Part shown: positions 49,583 through 57,791 of the stretch, piece after piece | Position numbering within the stretch: position 1 is the first letter of the stretch | Layout: each line of letters opens with the position of its first letter | Assembly (NCBI GenBank): GCA_910583855.1 | Contig: CAJTYL010000010.1 | Coordinates: 1-57,791, forward strand | From: an uncultured Christensenella sp. | GTDB lineage: Bacteria; Bacillota; Clostridia; Christensenellales; Borkfalkiaceae | Direction of reading: 5' to 3' | DNA length: 57,791 nt | Program-made: the position numbers and the translations under genes | Notes under the pieces: generated by a model | What the model saw: the letters and a program-made list of their open reading frames with translations, nothing else | Database searches by the model: none | What the model was told of the DNA's origin: nothing

Positions 49583-50100
49583 ATATGTTTGAGCCTCCCT
49601 TTATAGCCGACCTTTCTTTCCCACGCGCGCTTATTCTTCGAGAATTGCTCGGGCTTTTCGTGCTTGACGCTGTTCAACGCGCCGAGGTCGGTATTGTATT
49701 GTAGATTGTCCATAACGGCGCGCATTGCCTTGATTTTACCCGCCGGGGTCTTTATATCTTCAAGCTGCTTTCTCGCCGCATACGGAAGATATAAAGGCGC
49801 GTTTTTTCGGAGGGCGGCGGCAACTTTCGGAATGTTATTGAAAAAGCTCTCTATAAGCGGTTGCAACTGTCGCACACGGCTCAAAACGGTTTGCTGCTTC
49901 CCACGGACTACAAGCTCGCCCGCGCCCGTGATAGTGCCGTTTAACGCGTTGGCAAAGTATTTCAAAACTTTTTCCTCGGTCTCTGCGAAAGAGTAAACAT
50001 TTTTCAGCTTTGCACCTGGTGTAAACTGCGGGAATACCCCCGCAAGCGCGGGGTTCATAAAGAGGTCTTGCATTCGCAGGCGGTTGTTGTACTGTTGCAT
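49579..50100 (-). CDS. Phage head-tail region protein, 173 aa
   Basis: Not recognised. Mostly helical, with LQPLIESFFNNIPKVAAALRKNAPLYLPYAARKQLEDIKTP in the middle and a basic C-terminus (NKRAWERKVGYKGRLKHI). Position after the 132-aa beta protein suggests a tail-completion or neck role. It overlaps the next gene by 4 bases. Confidence 0.55.
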   Translation of the reverse strand: MQQYNNRLRMQDLFMNPALAGVFPQFTPGAKLKNVYSFAETEEKVLKYFANALNGTITGAGELVVRGKQQTVLSRVRQLQPLIESFFNNIPKVAAALRKNAPLYLPYAARKQLEDIKTPAGKIKAMRAVMDNLQYNTDLGALNSVKHEKPEQFSKNKRAWERKVGYKGRLKHI

Positions 50101-50103
50101 AGA

Positions 50104-50502
50104 TTATCCTAAACTTGAAAGCGGCAAATATTGATAGGTCTGCACCTGCTTCGGGGTGTAGGTATAGTCGGTAGTCATTCCGTCCTGTATTATCCAAAGA
50201 CCGCCGAGGGGCGAGCTTTTGGGTAATTCAATAATGTCCCCGACCGCAAAGGTTTTGAGCGAGTTCGTCCGTATCGTAACATAGGTATTAGGAACGAGAA
50301 GCCCGCCGAGCGGTTGCTCGTCGTTTTCTTCCTTGCTCGTCGTCTCTATCCATTTCAGCTTGCCGTTTAACGCATAGCGATTATCTTCAACCGTTATGGT
50401 CTCGCTGTCTTTCAGCTCAACGGGAAGCTCCCCGGTGTAACGCTTGAAATGCTTCGCTCTTTCGTGGGGCGACCACATAGGAAATTCGTTTTTTTGTGCC
50501 AT
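50104..50502 (-). CDS. Putative head-closure protein, 132 aa
   Basis: Beta-rich protein with PNTYVTIRTNSLKTFAVGDIIEL and LGGLWIIQDGMTTDYTYTPKQVQTY, the pattern seen in head-tail stopper proteins that seal the portal in siphoviruses. Position supports this. The family assignment is by pattern only. Confidence 0.55.
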   Translation of the reverse strand: MAQKNEFPMWSPHERAKHFKRYTGELPVELKDSETITVEDNRYALNGKLKWIETTSKEENDEQPLGGLLVPNTYVTIRTNSLKTFAVGDIIELPKSSPLGGLWIIQDGMTTDYTYTPKQVQTYQYLPLSSLG

Positions 50503-50514
50503 TGCGTCCTCCCC

Positions 50515-51069
50515 TTAATATTCAGACCACTTGACCTCCCACGGAAGATATACCGCGTTGGGGTCTGTCAGATAGTTCGTGTTCAGCCATATAAGCACCT
50601 CATCGTGAAGCCAAAAGCCCGACGATAAATCCACGTCGTTATCGCGGACGCGCCCGCTCTCGGGGTTTACAACCATTTTGGGTGCTTTCTTCATATCGCC
50701 GTATTCGTTTACATAATCGGCTTGCAACGCAATCATTTTCTCGACTTCCAGTCGCCCTTCTTTCCGTGTCTTAAAACTCCCAAAAAGGCTTTTTGCTATG
50801 CGGTAACACATAAGGTTGTATTTGGTCTGCGCCATAATTGCGATATAGCTGTAAATATGGTCTGTCGCTGTATAAATCAACTTTTTAATACCGCTTGGCT
50901 CGCAGTCTATATCGTAATGCGACAGAGCCGCCTCGGTTAAATAATAACGGTGGTCGTCTTTGTTATACCTTAACCGCTCCGTACTGCAAGGAAACTGTGC
51001 CCCGCGCGGTATTTCGTCGTAAGTAGGCACAACGAGGTCGCTGTTATCTATTGGTTCGTGATAATACAT
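50515..51069 (-). CDS. Putative head-tail connector/adaptor protein, 184 aa
   Basis: Not recognised with certainty. It starts MYYHEPIDNSDLVVPTYDE and is a mix of helix and strand. It lies two genes after the capsid protein block, where adaptor proteins usually lie. I chose ATG at 51069: AGGAG lies 7 bases upstream, whereas the ATG at 51075 is one base from the box and the 51129 frame runs deep into the previous gene. Confidence 0.55.
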   Translation of the reverse strand: MYYHEPIDNSDLVVPTYDEIPRGAQFPCSTERLRYNKDDHRYYLTEAALSHYDIDCEPSGIKKLIYTATDHIYSYIAIMAQTKYNLMCYRIAKSLFGSFKTRKEGRLEVEKMIALQADYVNEYGDMKKAPKMVVNPESGRVRDNDVDLSSGFWLHDEVLIWLNTNYLTDPNAVYLPWEVKWSEY

Positions 51070-51071
51070 TG

Positions 51072-51509
51072 TCATTCTCCTCTTGAAATTAAGCGGGTAG
51101 AATTTTTCGGCGTATCCCTCTCCGACCACTTTTCGTTATTGCCTCGCGTATCGTATCCGGGTAGGGTCGTAACATTCACGTCCCTGTCGCTTCGCACGTC
51201 CAGTCCTTGACGCTTGGCGACTTCCAGTCGCTCGCTCACGTCTTTTGCCTTGATTCCGTTCTTGGGGTCGGTTATATGGTCAGCTTTGGCTTGCCCGCCT
51301 GCACTGTCGAGTTTACTCGTCAATCTTACGACTGCGAGCGTATTGTAAGTCTTGCCGCTTTTTGCGTGTGTTACGGGAACGACAACCACGTCGCCTGTAC
51401 GGTATTCTTTATCTGTTCCGTAGTCATACAGCTTACCGCTCGGGGATAGTTTCCCGTTGCTGCTCCGAGTGCCGTGTCCGTAGCTTACTGATATGATTTT
51501 ATATGCCAT
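51072..51509 (-). CDS. Phage head-region protein, 145 aa
   Basis: Not recognised. The N-terminal half (residues 1-65) is beta-rich (GDVVVVPVTHAKSGKTYNTLAVVRLTS), possibly an OB- or SH3-like barrel as in decoration proteins; the C-terminal half is polar (GLDVRSDRDVNVTTLPGYD). It sits between a small helical gene and the adaptor candidate. Confidence 0.55.
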   Translation of the reverse strand: MAYKIISVSYGHGTRSSNGKLSPSGKLYDYGTDKEYRTGDVVVVPVTHAKSGKTYNTLAVVRLTSKLDSAGGQAKADHITDPKNGIKAKDVSERLEVAKRQGLDVRSDRDVNVTTLPGYDTRGNNEKWSERDTPKNSTRLISRGE

Positions 51510-51530
51510 AACACAGCACCTCCCTTGGGT

Positions 51531-51824
51531 TTAGTCGTCTGCGCCCTCTTTCTTGGTGCTGGTGTCGGTTTCGTTGTCGGGTTCGCTGATTCCGTCGAAG
51601 TGTTCGCTCCAATGGTTCGCGGTCGCCCAGTTCTCCGCCTCGCCGGTCTTGATTTTGGCTTTCACTTCATCTATGCAAGCCCGCACGTCCTCCCTCTCGG
51701 GGTTTGCTTCGGCAACGTATTCCATTTCTTCCAAAATGTATTCCGCCGAATCGCGCGCGTTCTGTGCAACTGTCATAAGTCTGCCGCATAAACGGCTCAT
51801 TCTGCTGTCAATGCTGTTTGCCAT
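51531..51824 (-). CDS. Small helical protein after the capsid gene, 97 aa
   Basis: Not recognised. Helical, acidic (RDSAEYILEEMEYVAEANPEREDV) with a Thr/Lys/Asp tail. The spacing from the capsid gene and the terminator between them suggest it is made at a lower level than capsid. It may be a head accessory protein. Confidence 0.5.
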   Translation of the reverse strand: MANSIDSRMSRLCGRLMTVAQNARDSAEYILEEMEYVAEANPEREDVRACIDEVKAKIKTGEAENWATANHWSEHFDGISEPDNETDTSTKKEGADD

Positions 51825-51858
51825 AATTCGCTCCTGTTATTTACTCAACGAAAACAAA

Positions 51859-51884
51859 GGGAGTGAGGCAACCGCCCCGCTCCC
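51859..51884 (-). terminator. Hairpin after the major capsid gene
   Basis: GGGAG and GG pair with CC and CTCCC across one mismatch and a G-T pair, with TTTGTTTTC following on the minus strand, 19 bases past the capsid stop. It is probably a partial terminator that keeps capsid transcript abundant. Confidence 0.65.
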
Positions 51885-51902
51885 ATTTTTCGTTTATTTG
51901 GT

Positions 51903-52889
51903 TCACGCCGCAGCGTATTTCTTTGCGATGACTTTCTGCGTGTTGCGGATACGACCGCCGCATACCGTCAGAATCGAGATGAGGGTGCTGTTGTGTTCCA
52001 TAGCGGAATAGTCAACAAGCCCGATATATCTCGCCACGTTGATAATGCAGAGGGTCTTGTAGTCGTAGAGAATATACTCGATATTCGTCCAGTCCCACTC
52101 GCTGTTGCCCGCTTCCTCGCCGACCAGCTCCGAGTTGTCCTGTCCCAGCGCGTTGGAGGTAAATACCTTTACCTTACCGCTGAAAAGCGTACCCGCAAAG
52201 ACCTGTCCGAACACGGCGGTCTCGGTCGAGCTTGCAACGCTGAAATAGTTACGGTTGCCGATATACTTCAAGAATACCGAATCGGTGTCCTCGGAGATGA
52301 TGAGGGTGTCGGGGTTTGCGCCCGCCTTGCGGAGTGCCTTTCTGTCGTCGATAATCTTATCGAGTACGTTGTCTTTCGTGCAACGCTCCGTATCTGCGGA
52401 CGCGGGCGCGCCAACGTCCGTGGGGTCGGGAGAGCCGCCGCCGTTGATGAGATACGAAAGATAACGAAGCTCTTTTACTTCGTCGTAGCTCTCGCTTGCG
52501 ATTGCAACGCGGTCTGCGGTCTTGCCGCTCACACGCGCTTCGTCGATAGGTTCGTGAACGACCTCCGCAACTTTGAGAACGTCGTTGCACTTAACCTCGA
52601 TAAAGTCTCCGTCCGACTGCGTAGGCACGACGCGGAATGCGTCTTTCGAGCTTGCCTTGCAAAGATTGACCTTGACCTTTTCGAGCTTACGAATGAAAGC
52701 AACCGCGAACTGGTTGTCTACCATAAGGCTTTCAACGTCGGTTGCGTAGGTAACGCCGGGAAGCATTACCTTGTTTCTGAAAATGTTGGGTTCGAGCATA
52801 GCGATAACGCCACCGTCTACCGTTGCGCCCGTACCTTTCTGCGTATCTTCATTCCAGTTCTGGAATGCGTCGCCAAGAGTAATTGCCAT
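51903..52889 (-). CDS. Major capsid protein (HK97-fold candidate)
   Basis: 328 aa. N-terminal segment ALGDAFQNWNEDTQ-like (residues 1-16 read MAITLGDAFQNWNEDT), then DVESLMVDNQFAVAFIRKLEK, an E-loop/P-domain middle, LIISEDTDSVFLKYIGNRNYF and a C-terminal A-domain ending VDYSAMEHNSTLISILTV. Length and its place after a scaffold and portal fit an HK97-fold capsid protein. It assembles the icosahedral shell. GGAGAAACT precedes the ATG. Confidence 0.82.
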   Translation of the reverse strand: MAITLGDAFQNWNEDTQKGTGATVDGGVIAMLEPNIFRNKVMLPGVTYATDVESLMVDNQFAVAFIRKLEKVKVNLCKASSKDAFRVVPTQSDGDFIEVKCNDVLKVAEVVHEPIDEARVSGKTADRVAIASESYDEVKELRYLSYLINGGGSPDPTDVGAPASADTERCTKDNVLDKIIDDRKALRKAGANPDTLIISEDTDSVFLKYIGNRNYFSVASSTETAVFGQVFAGTLFSGKVKVFTSNALGQDNSELVGEEAGNSEWDWTNIEYILYDYKTLCIINVARYIGLVDYSAMEHNSTLISILTVCGGRIRNTQKVIAKKYAAA

Positions 52890-52917
52890 TTTAGTTTCTC
52901 CTTGTTAATGAAATAAT

Positions 52918-53637
52918 TTAAGTTTCCAAGCCCCGCGCTTTCCGAGCTGCCGCAACTTTCTTTTCAAAGTCATTCAGCACGGGCTGGCTGGTGGGGTTCG
53001 GTGCTGTTTTGCCAGCGACGGGCGGTGCTTTCGTAAACACTACGCCCTGCCCCGACTTGCCCCATTCGGGGTATTTTGCAACAAAGTCGGAGACTTTTGC
53101 GAGGTCGCCACCCTCGGCAATAAAGAGTTTGGTCGCCGCGTCGATTCTCTCGGGGTTTATGCCCGCTTTAAGCAAGGCGTTCTCTGCTTTGAGGCTCAAC
53201 ACTTCCGCGTCCGCGTTTTGCGTTTTGGGTTCTTCCGGCTTCGGCTCGGGTGCGGGGGTCAGCCTTGTAACAACTCCGGCGGCGAGGTCTTTCACGCTGG
53301 GCGTTTCTCCCGCCAAAATCTGCTGTTTTACAAGGGCTTTGACCTCTGCGTCCTCAAAGGCATTATAACGCCCGGGCAGTCCTGCTTTTGCCGTTTTGGA
53401 AACGCGACGCAGAGTTTCGTTGTATTGCTCGAACTGTGCGGCGGTCATTTCCTTTGCGGGTTCTTCCTGCTGCGGGTTTCCGTCCTTGTTTTCGGTCGTT
53501 GCCGTGGTGCTTTCTGCGGTGGGGTTCGCCGCAGGTGCGGGCGGTGTCGCTTCCTTGCTCGGCTGGCTTTCCGGCTGTTGAGCTGCGCCCTGCTGTTCTT
53601 TAACTTCCCCCTCGGGGTTCTGAACGATTCCGTCCAT
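52918..53637 (-). CDS. Capsid scaffold protein
   Basis: 239 aa. The N-terminal 75 residues are low-complexity Pro/Gln/Glu/Thr, then a helical core (EMTAAQFEQYNETLRRVSKTAK, SLKAENALLKAGINPERIDA) and a basic end (FEKKVAAARKARGLET). The helical, charged, tail-disordered build with a basic capsid-binding end directly upstream of the capsid gene is typical of scaffolds. GGAGG precedes the ATG. Confidence 0.82.
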   Translation of the reverse strand: MDGIVQNPEGEVKEQQGAAQQPESQPSKEATPPAPAANPTAESTTATTENKDGNPQQEEPAKEMTAAQFEQYNETLRRVSKTAKAGLPGRYNAFEDAEVKALVKQQILAGETPSVKDLAAGVVTRLTPAPEPKPEEPKTQNADAEVLSLKAENALLKAGINPERIDAATKLFIAEGGDLAKVSDFVAKYPEWGKSGQGVVFTKAPPVAGKTAPNPTSQPVLNDFEKKVAAARKARGLET

Positions 53638-53728
53638 ATCTGATTTCCTCCATTTAACGTCCGGGTGGACTTATTTTTTTATATTCAACCTTTGCCGTGC
53701 AAGAGGTTAAAATATCGGTTTGAATAAC

Positions 53729-53745
53729 GGCGCGAAAAACGCGCC
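53729..53745. terminator. Short hairpin in the portal-scaffold gap
   Basis: GGCGCG-AAAAA-CGCGCC, perfect 6-bp stem, 13 bases after the portal stop. No T run follows, so it may set transcript stability instead. The rest of the 121-base gap contains an AT-rich part and the scaffold ribosome site. Confidence 0.4.
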
Positions 53746-53758
53746 ACACGCCTTTGAT

Positions 53759-55483
53759 TTATTCTGCGGTCGCTTCCCCGTCCTTGGGGGCGTTCTCGTC
53801 TTGCAAGCCCTTTTCTGCGCCCTCTGCTTCGTTTTCCTCGGGGTTGTCCGCCGCCTCCGTGATTACGGTGCTTTCAGCGGCTGGCTTCTTGGGGTCAACG
53901 ACCTGCATTTGCAGATTTTTCTCGGCATATATGAGGTTCGTCTCTTTGTACACCGTTTCGTCGTCCCAGTCGGGGTGTTGCTCGCGCACAGCCGCGAATA
54001 TGCTCATAAGGCTTTGCTGTACTTTCTTTGCGAGTACCTCTGCAACCTCCTCGGGCGTATCGACTATGTACTTTCGGAACGTCGCTTTTATACCCTCGTA
54101 TGTTTCTGCGACATAAGCCTCCTCGCCCGTAGCGGTATCTTTTGCGACGGTGTTGCCATTGACGTAATCGTCATATTGCAGAAGCACCGCAAACAGCTTT
54201 GTCAGATAACGCTCGTAGTCTGCCGCGAATGTGTTGCGGGTTCGTATGCTGTTCCTTTCTTTCGCGTTCTGCGTCGCCTCCGCCTCCACGTGTCCCGAAA
54301 GCTGCAAGCCGAGCGTTGCCGCGTTTATGCCCACTTTATTGAGGGCGATATTGATTTGGAACTTCGCCGATTCCACGAACTCGCTCGTGTTGAGCTTGGC
54401 TTGTATCTGTTGCAGGAGCTTCTCTGCTTCCTTTGCGTTCTTCGGCAGAACGTAAGAGTGTCGACGCGTACTGAATGCGCCTTTGTCTTTGTCGCCCTGC
54501 ACGTTGCTCGGTATCATCTGCTCGTCGATAAGCAAGAACGGGAACGATTTACGAACCGTATCAACGCAGTTGGAGAGTATTTCGTCCAACGCCGCCGAGA
54601 CACTTTCAAGCCCGTACACAACGCCATAAGGTCGCGCGTTTGCGTATGCGCCCGCACCCTGCGTACTGTTAAGGGTATTCGGCAGATATATCACGGGGAA
54701 ATCAACGAGCGGTAGCACAGTTTTTTCTTCTATGCCGTAAGCCTTGAATACTCTGCCTTTCAGCTCTTTGTCCCTCTGAATGTATCTGCTCCCGTTCCAT
54801 ATCTTGAACTGTTGAAGTATTCCGTCGTCAACGTAGCGTGTCGCCCCGTTTTTCTGCACTTTCTTTCTGCGCTTGGTGTAGCAGGTGTGAAGCTCGTAGT
54901 CCTGCGGCTCGTCGTCAAGGATAATCTGTTGCTTGATGATGAACTCCACAATGCGGTTGTACTTCTTTTTTAAGCCCAGTCGCTCCGGGGGAACAAGCTC
55001 GATAATCGGGTAGTCCGAAATCTCGGGGTCAAAATGTACGTGCCACGCCGCGTCCCCTAGTCCGAGCGTTTCAACCATACTCGGTTTGAGGGTGGAGTTG
55101 TCAAACTCATTGTCCGTCAGAATATCTTGCAAGCGTTCTTTAATCTCGGGCGTTGTGTCGGGGTCAAATTCATATCCGCCGCCGCAAACCATTTTCGCAA
55201 TGCTCTCGCATATCATCGGGATAATGCCGAAGTATTCCTCGGCGTTCTCCAAGCAGTCGTCGCCGTAGTAGAACGAGCGCGTTATTTCAGCCATTTTCGC
55301 AATATCGGGCGCAAACGTCGCCGCCTCCACCTTGTAAAAATGTTTAATGACTGCGGGGTCGTTTGACAAAAGCGCGCGGTATTTGGCTAAATTGAACACC
55401 CAAAAAGCCCCTTGATTGTAGAGCTTTGTCTTGGCTGCGGTCAGCAAGTTCATTTGATAAGGGTCTTTAATTGCTTTTGCCAT
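53759..55483 (-). CDS. Phage portal protein
   Basis: About 574 aa. Features of portals are the early KAIKDPYQMNLLTAAK, an acidic middle (PEISDYPIIELVPPERLGL), the helical stem region LDEILSNCVDTVRKSFPFLLID and HVEAEATQNAKERNSIRTRNTF near the end of the core, then an acidic tail. It forms the 12-subunit ring through which DNA enters the head. ATG at 55483 lies 7 bases after GGAGAG; the longer frame begins with TTG upstream of that box. Confidence 0.85.
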   Translation of the reverse strand: MAKAIKDPYQMNLLTAAKTKLYNQGAFWVFNLAKYRALLSNDPAVIKHFYKVEAATFAPDIAKMAEITRSFYYGDDCLENAEEYFGIIPMICESIAKMVCGGGYEFDPDTTPEIKERLQDILTDNEFDNSTLKPSMVETLGLGDAAWHVHFDPEISDYPIIELVPPERLGLKKKYNRIVEFIIKQQIILDDEPQDYELHTCYTKRRKKVQKNGATRYVDDGILQQFKIWNGSRYIQRDKELKGRVFKAYGIEEKTVLPLVDFPVIYLPNTLNSTQGAGAYANARPYGVVYGLESVSAALDEILSNCVDTVRKSFPFLLIDEQMIPSNVQGDKDKGAFSTRRHSYVLPKNAKEAEKLLQQIQAKLNTSEFVESAKFQINIALNKVGINAATLGLQLSGHVEAEATQNAKERNSIRTRNTFAADYERYLTKLFAVLLQYDDYVNGNTVAKDTATGEEAYVAETYEGIKATFRKYIVDTPEEVAEVLAKKVQQSLMSIFAAVREQHPDWDDETVYKETNLIYAEKNLQMQVVDPKKPAAESTVITEAADNPEENEAEGAEKGLQDENAPKDGEATAE

Positions 55484-55504
55484 ATCATTACTCTCCGTCA
55501 ATCT

Positions 55505-55720
55505 TTATTTTGCGCCCTCTGCGAGCTTTGTCAAAGACCTTTCTTTCGTGCAGTCAATGGGCGGTTTAACCTTGCGGTCTTTCGTCCAGTCTTTGTCGAC
55601 TACCGTCCAGCCCTTTGCTTTGTAGCCGAGCCTTTCGTAGTCCTCCTCGTGAATTACAGTCTTAATCTTACCGCTGGGGTCTACAATACAGATATGGCTG
55701 TCGCCTCTTACGTCTGCCAC
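55505..55720 (-). CDS. Small phage protein with GKxKTV-ED-GW motif (paralogue 1), 71 aa
   Basis: Starts at GTG 55720, 6 bases after AGGGGGGC and directly after the previous stop (TAAGTG). It contains GKIKTVIHEEDYERLGYKAKGWTVV, which resembles the first part of the next gene upstream. Function is unknown; it lies between terminase and portal. Confidence 0.6.
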   Translation of the reverse strand: MADVRGDSHICIVDPSGKIKTVIHEEDYERLGYKAKGWTVVDKDWTKDRKVKPPIDCTKERSLTKLAEGAK

Positions 55721-56026
55721 TTACTTGCCCCCCTTTTTGAGAAGTCCGTCGTCGACTTCCTCGCTCTCGGACGCGGCGTTGGCGTTGGCTTTGATAGCGT
55801 CGTTTACCTTTTGGTCGGGGGCGGCGGCTTTACCTTTACCCTTGCCTTTCTTCTCGTCCTCGGACGCGTTCACGTCGTCGATTGCTTTTCCCGTTCTCTT
55901 GTCTGCGTCGTCCTGCTGTTTGGGGGTCGTTCCCTCCTCTTTCCAGCCACTTGCGAGATACTGGGGAATGCGGCGGTCGTTATCCTCCACCACGGTTTTG
56001 AGTTTGCCTTTGACAAATGTTTTCAT
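55721..56026 (-). CDS. Small phage protein with GKxKTV motif (paralogue 2), 101 aa
   Basis: N-terminus MKTFVKGKLKTVVEDNDRRIPQ, then YLASGWKEEG, related to the 71-aa gene; the rest is a low-complexity Lys/Asp/Ala tail. It lies one base after the 110-aa gene and touches the 71-aa gene. Function is unknown. Confidence 0.65.
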   Translation of the reverse strand: MKTFVKGKLKTVVEDNDRRIPQYLASGWKEEGTTPKQQDDADKRTGKAIDDVNASEDEKKGKGKGKAAAPDQKVNDAIKANANAASESEEVDDGLLKKGGK

Positions 56027-56027
56027 T

Positions 56028-56360
56028 TCAGTTGTCCTCCTGTTTATTTTCTGCGGGCGCGGTAGTTTCCGCGTCCGGCATTACTGCCTTGATTTTTACC
56101 TCTGCTTGGGCTTGCAATGCTTCGGTCATCGCCTTGATACTTAACGATACAGCCGTGGCGGTCTGCCCGAGCAGTTGGTCGATATAGGTTTCCTCGAATA
56201 ACTCTTTCGTCATCGAGGGGGTTTCGTCGTGTGTGTGAAGCTCGCAGACGTTAATAATGCCCCGCCTTATCTCGGCGAGGTATTTGTTGAGCCTCTGCTG
56301 GGTTTTGTTGCAAAGTCTAAACCGCTTTGCTTGCTTGGGTTGCTGGTGGTCTTTCGGCAT
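56028..56360 (-). CDS. Phage protein between terminase and portal, 110 aa
   Basis: Not recognised. A basic N-terminus (residues 1-20, HQQPKQAKRFRLCNKTQQ), a helical middle with ELHTHDETPSMTKELFEETYIDQLLGQ, and an acidic tail (PAENKQEDN). It lies 9 bases after the terminase gene. Could be a small packaging or head accessory; there is no evidence for a specific role. Confidence 0.55.
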   Translation of the reverse strand: MPKDHQQPKQAKRFRLCNKTQQRLNKYLAEIRRGIINVCELHTHDETPSMTKELFEETYIDQLLGQTATAVSLSIKAMTEALQAQAEVKIKAVMPDAETTAPAENKQEDN

Positions 56361-56369
56361 ATTGCCCTC

Positions 56370-57788
56370 CTAATAAAATTTAATTTTATTGCTCACGCGG
56401 TCGGTTTCGTCCGCGAGTATTCTCGCTATGCGCCATAGAATGAGATATGAAAAACAGTCGGCATAATCTTGCCACACGTCTGATTGGTCGAGTTCCGACC
56501 CGTCCTTGTCTTTCAAAATCTGCCTATGGGCTTTGAGCATATCCTCATCACACCACACAATGCGGCTCGCTGGATATTGCTTGCTTTTCATCATAAGCTG
56601 GCACTTCACACCCGCCCTCGCAACAAGGTCGGGGCAGAGTGTTTTGTGTGTTTTGACGCACCCTATCACGCTGACCGTGCCTCGCCAGCGCGAGTGGTTC
56701 TGCCACGTACTTACGAGCTTATAATCTGCCTTGTCGATGAGTATCGCCTTAAACTTGCCGTAGAATTTGAGCCAGTACGTATATAGCCAGTTCTCCGCCT
56801 CCTCGATAATGTCTCGGTGTTCTATGCTGTTTATCTTCTTTGAGGCTATCGGCACAACACGGTGGTAATTTCGCGTATAACCGCCGATATGGACTATTGT
56901 GTGCGACTTGCTGTCGTCGTCCCCGTTGACGCTTGCGCCGACGTCCACGGTCGCCACAACCTCCTCAAACGCTCGGAGGTTCAAGTCGCCGAAGCTGACG
57001 GTCTCCACGTCATTGAGAAGAAGCGCATACATAGCACCCTCGGAGTATCCTCTGCACCCGAGTATCTTTGAAAAGTGGTAGAAGCTGCCAACGGGGTAAC
57101 TATTGATAAGCCTCTCAGTCTGCTCTTTCGTTTTGTGCGGACAGTCATCAATGAGGTTAAAATGGTAGTAATGCTCGTCGGGTCTGTCCTCTATCATCTC
57201 GTCAAGCTCTATCTTCGGGACCGTGTCTCTGAATTGCACCGTCGCGCGGTTGACAAGTTCGGCATAGAACTCTTGGGCGGGGTTGCCGCCGTTTGTGGTT
57301 GTAATGAGCCAGCCCGGGTAAGCTAAACGCTGAACACGCCCGTATGCTTCTCGAATAACGTCCGGGTGCAACGCTGAAAGTTCATCGAGGAGTATGCCTC
57401 CGAGGTCGAGGGACAGAATGTTTGTATAACTGGTCTTGTTATCTGCTCCGGCTATGTAGACGATTTTCTTCCCCGTCTTTGTCTTGATACAGAAGTGAGA
57501 ACCCGCCGCGTCCTTGTTTCCGTCGCTATACTCTGTGCATAGTCCTTTGTGTATGTTATAGAGGCTGTCCGCCTTGTCGACGAAGTTTCTTTTTACGAGT
57601 ACGGACGAAACACCTATAATCGCAAACTGGTTGACATTTGCGGGGGCGTTCATTATGCGGTCGAAGAATGTCAAGCCGCCGACGAGCGTCTTTGACGTTC
57701 CCATACTGCCGACGAGGTGTATCACGGGCGCGTCGTCCGAAAACACGGCTCTCATCTTGTCCGTCCATATTACTTGGTCGAAAGTCAT
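56370..57788 (-). CDS. Terminase large subunit (5' end at window edge)
   Basis: 472 aa visible. Walker A is GSMGTSKT at residues 27-34, a Walker B-like LDLGGILLDELSAL follows near 130, and the nuclease part has VATVDVGASVNGDD and KAILIDKAD with acidic metal ligands. It packages phage DNA into the prohead. The first visible Met is 3 bases from the window end, so a slightly earlier start is possible, and the small subunit would lie outside. It heads the structural gene order. Confidence 0.88.
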   Translation of the reverse strand: MTFDQVIWTDKMRAVFSDDAPVIHLVGSMGTSKTLVGGLTFFDRIMNAPANVNQFAIIGVSSVLVKRNFVDKADSLYNIHKGLCTEYSDGNKDAAGSHFCIKTKTGKKIVYIAGADNKTSYTNILSLDLGGILLDELSALHPDVIREAYGRVQRLAYPGWLITTTNGGNPAQEFYAELVNRATVQFRDTVPKIELDEMIEDRPDEHYYHFNLIDDCPHKTKEQTERLINSYPVGSFYHFSKILGCRGYSEGAMYALLLNDVETVSFGDLNLRAFEEVVATVDVGASVNGDDDSKSHTIVHIGGYTRNYHRVVPIASKKINSIEHRDIIEEAENWLYTYWLKFYGKFKAILIDKADYKLVSTWQNHSRWRGTVSVIGCVKTHKTLCPDLVARAGVKCQLMMKSKQYPASRIVWCDEDMLKAHRQILKDKDGSELDQSDVWQDYADCFSYLILWRIARILADETDRVSNKIKFY

Positions 57789-57791
57789 CGG

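Overview
The window joins about 35.3 kb of chromosome from a low-GC, anaerobic, spore-former-type Firmicute (class Clostridia; probably an uncultured gut lineage, which is inference) to about 22 kb of a prophage whose right end lies beyond the window. The placement rests on gene content and order: pta-ackA acetate production, yceD-rpmF, a YlxY-type deacetylase beside an M16 peptidase, scpA-scpB followed by DUF2953/ytfI-like and gerW/ytfJ genes, mutS2, tmcAL, and strong AGGAGG ribosome binding sites. No rRNA, tRNA, CRISPR array or riboswitch was seen.

Chromosome (1-35,300). Almost all genes are on the minus strand and tightly packed, many overlapping by 1-8 bases. Reading in the direction of transcription: mgtC, a SpoIIM-like membrane protein, a DacF-type carboxypeptidase, lysA, an M50 protease, scpA, scpB, ytfI-like, gerW, a second carboxypeptidase and rluB form an envelope, sporulation and chromosome group. 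Next come a divergent HTH regulator/membrane gene pair, tmcAL, pta-ackA, yceD-rpmF, asnS and ansA. A copper ATPase with an ArsR-type regulator follows, then a secreted pectate-lyase lipoprotein. A long repair and RNA-maintenance run closes the region: uvrC, a Cof hydrolase, a U32 protease, mutS2, a YlxY-like deacetylase, an M16 peptidase, a hypoxanthine-type DNA glycosylase, an AlkD-like glycosylase, tex and acpP. Many promoters match TTGACA-N17-TATAAT closely.

Prophage (about 35,400 to the end). Transcription runs right to left: terminase large subunit, three small genes, portal, scaffold, major capsid protein, head-completion genes, a 324-aa and a 188-aa structural protein, a 1226-aa tail protein, a BppU-like fibre with a collagen stretch, and a collagen-like fibre with a C-type-lectin domain. 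After these come a diversity-generating retroelement (template repeat plus reverse transcriptase), an XkdX-like peptide, a baseplate-like protein, three membrane (holin-like) proteins, and finally an Arc-like regulator with a DDE recombinase beside the host junction.

Two observations stand out. First, the retroelement is complete at sequence level: a template repeat at 41054-41167 and a variable repeat at 41236-41349 (the 3' end of the fibre gene) differ at 21 of 114 positions, and 20 of these are template adenines. Second, a plus-strand lipoprotein gene with its own promoter sits inside the minus-strand tail operon. It carries an 11-C tract behind two tandem RBS-ATG starts in different frames, arranged so that two of the three possible tract lengths (mod 3) give a full lipoprotein with different N-termini and the third gives none. 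This prophage therefore appears to hold two unrelated variation devices side by side.
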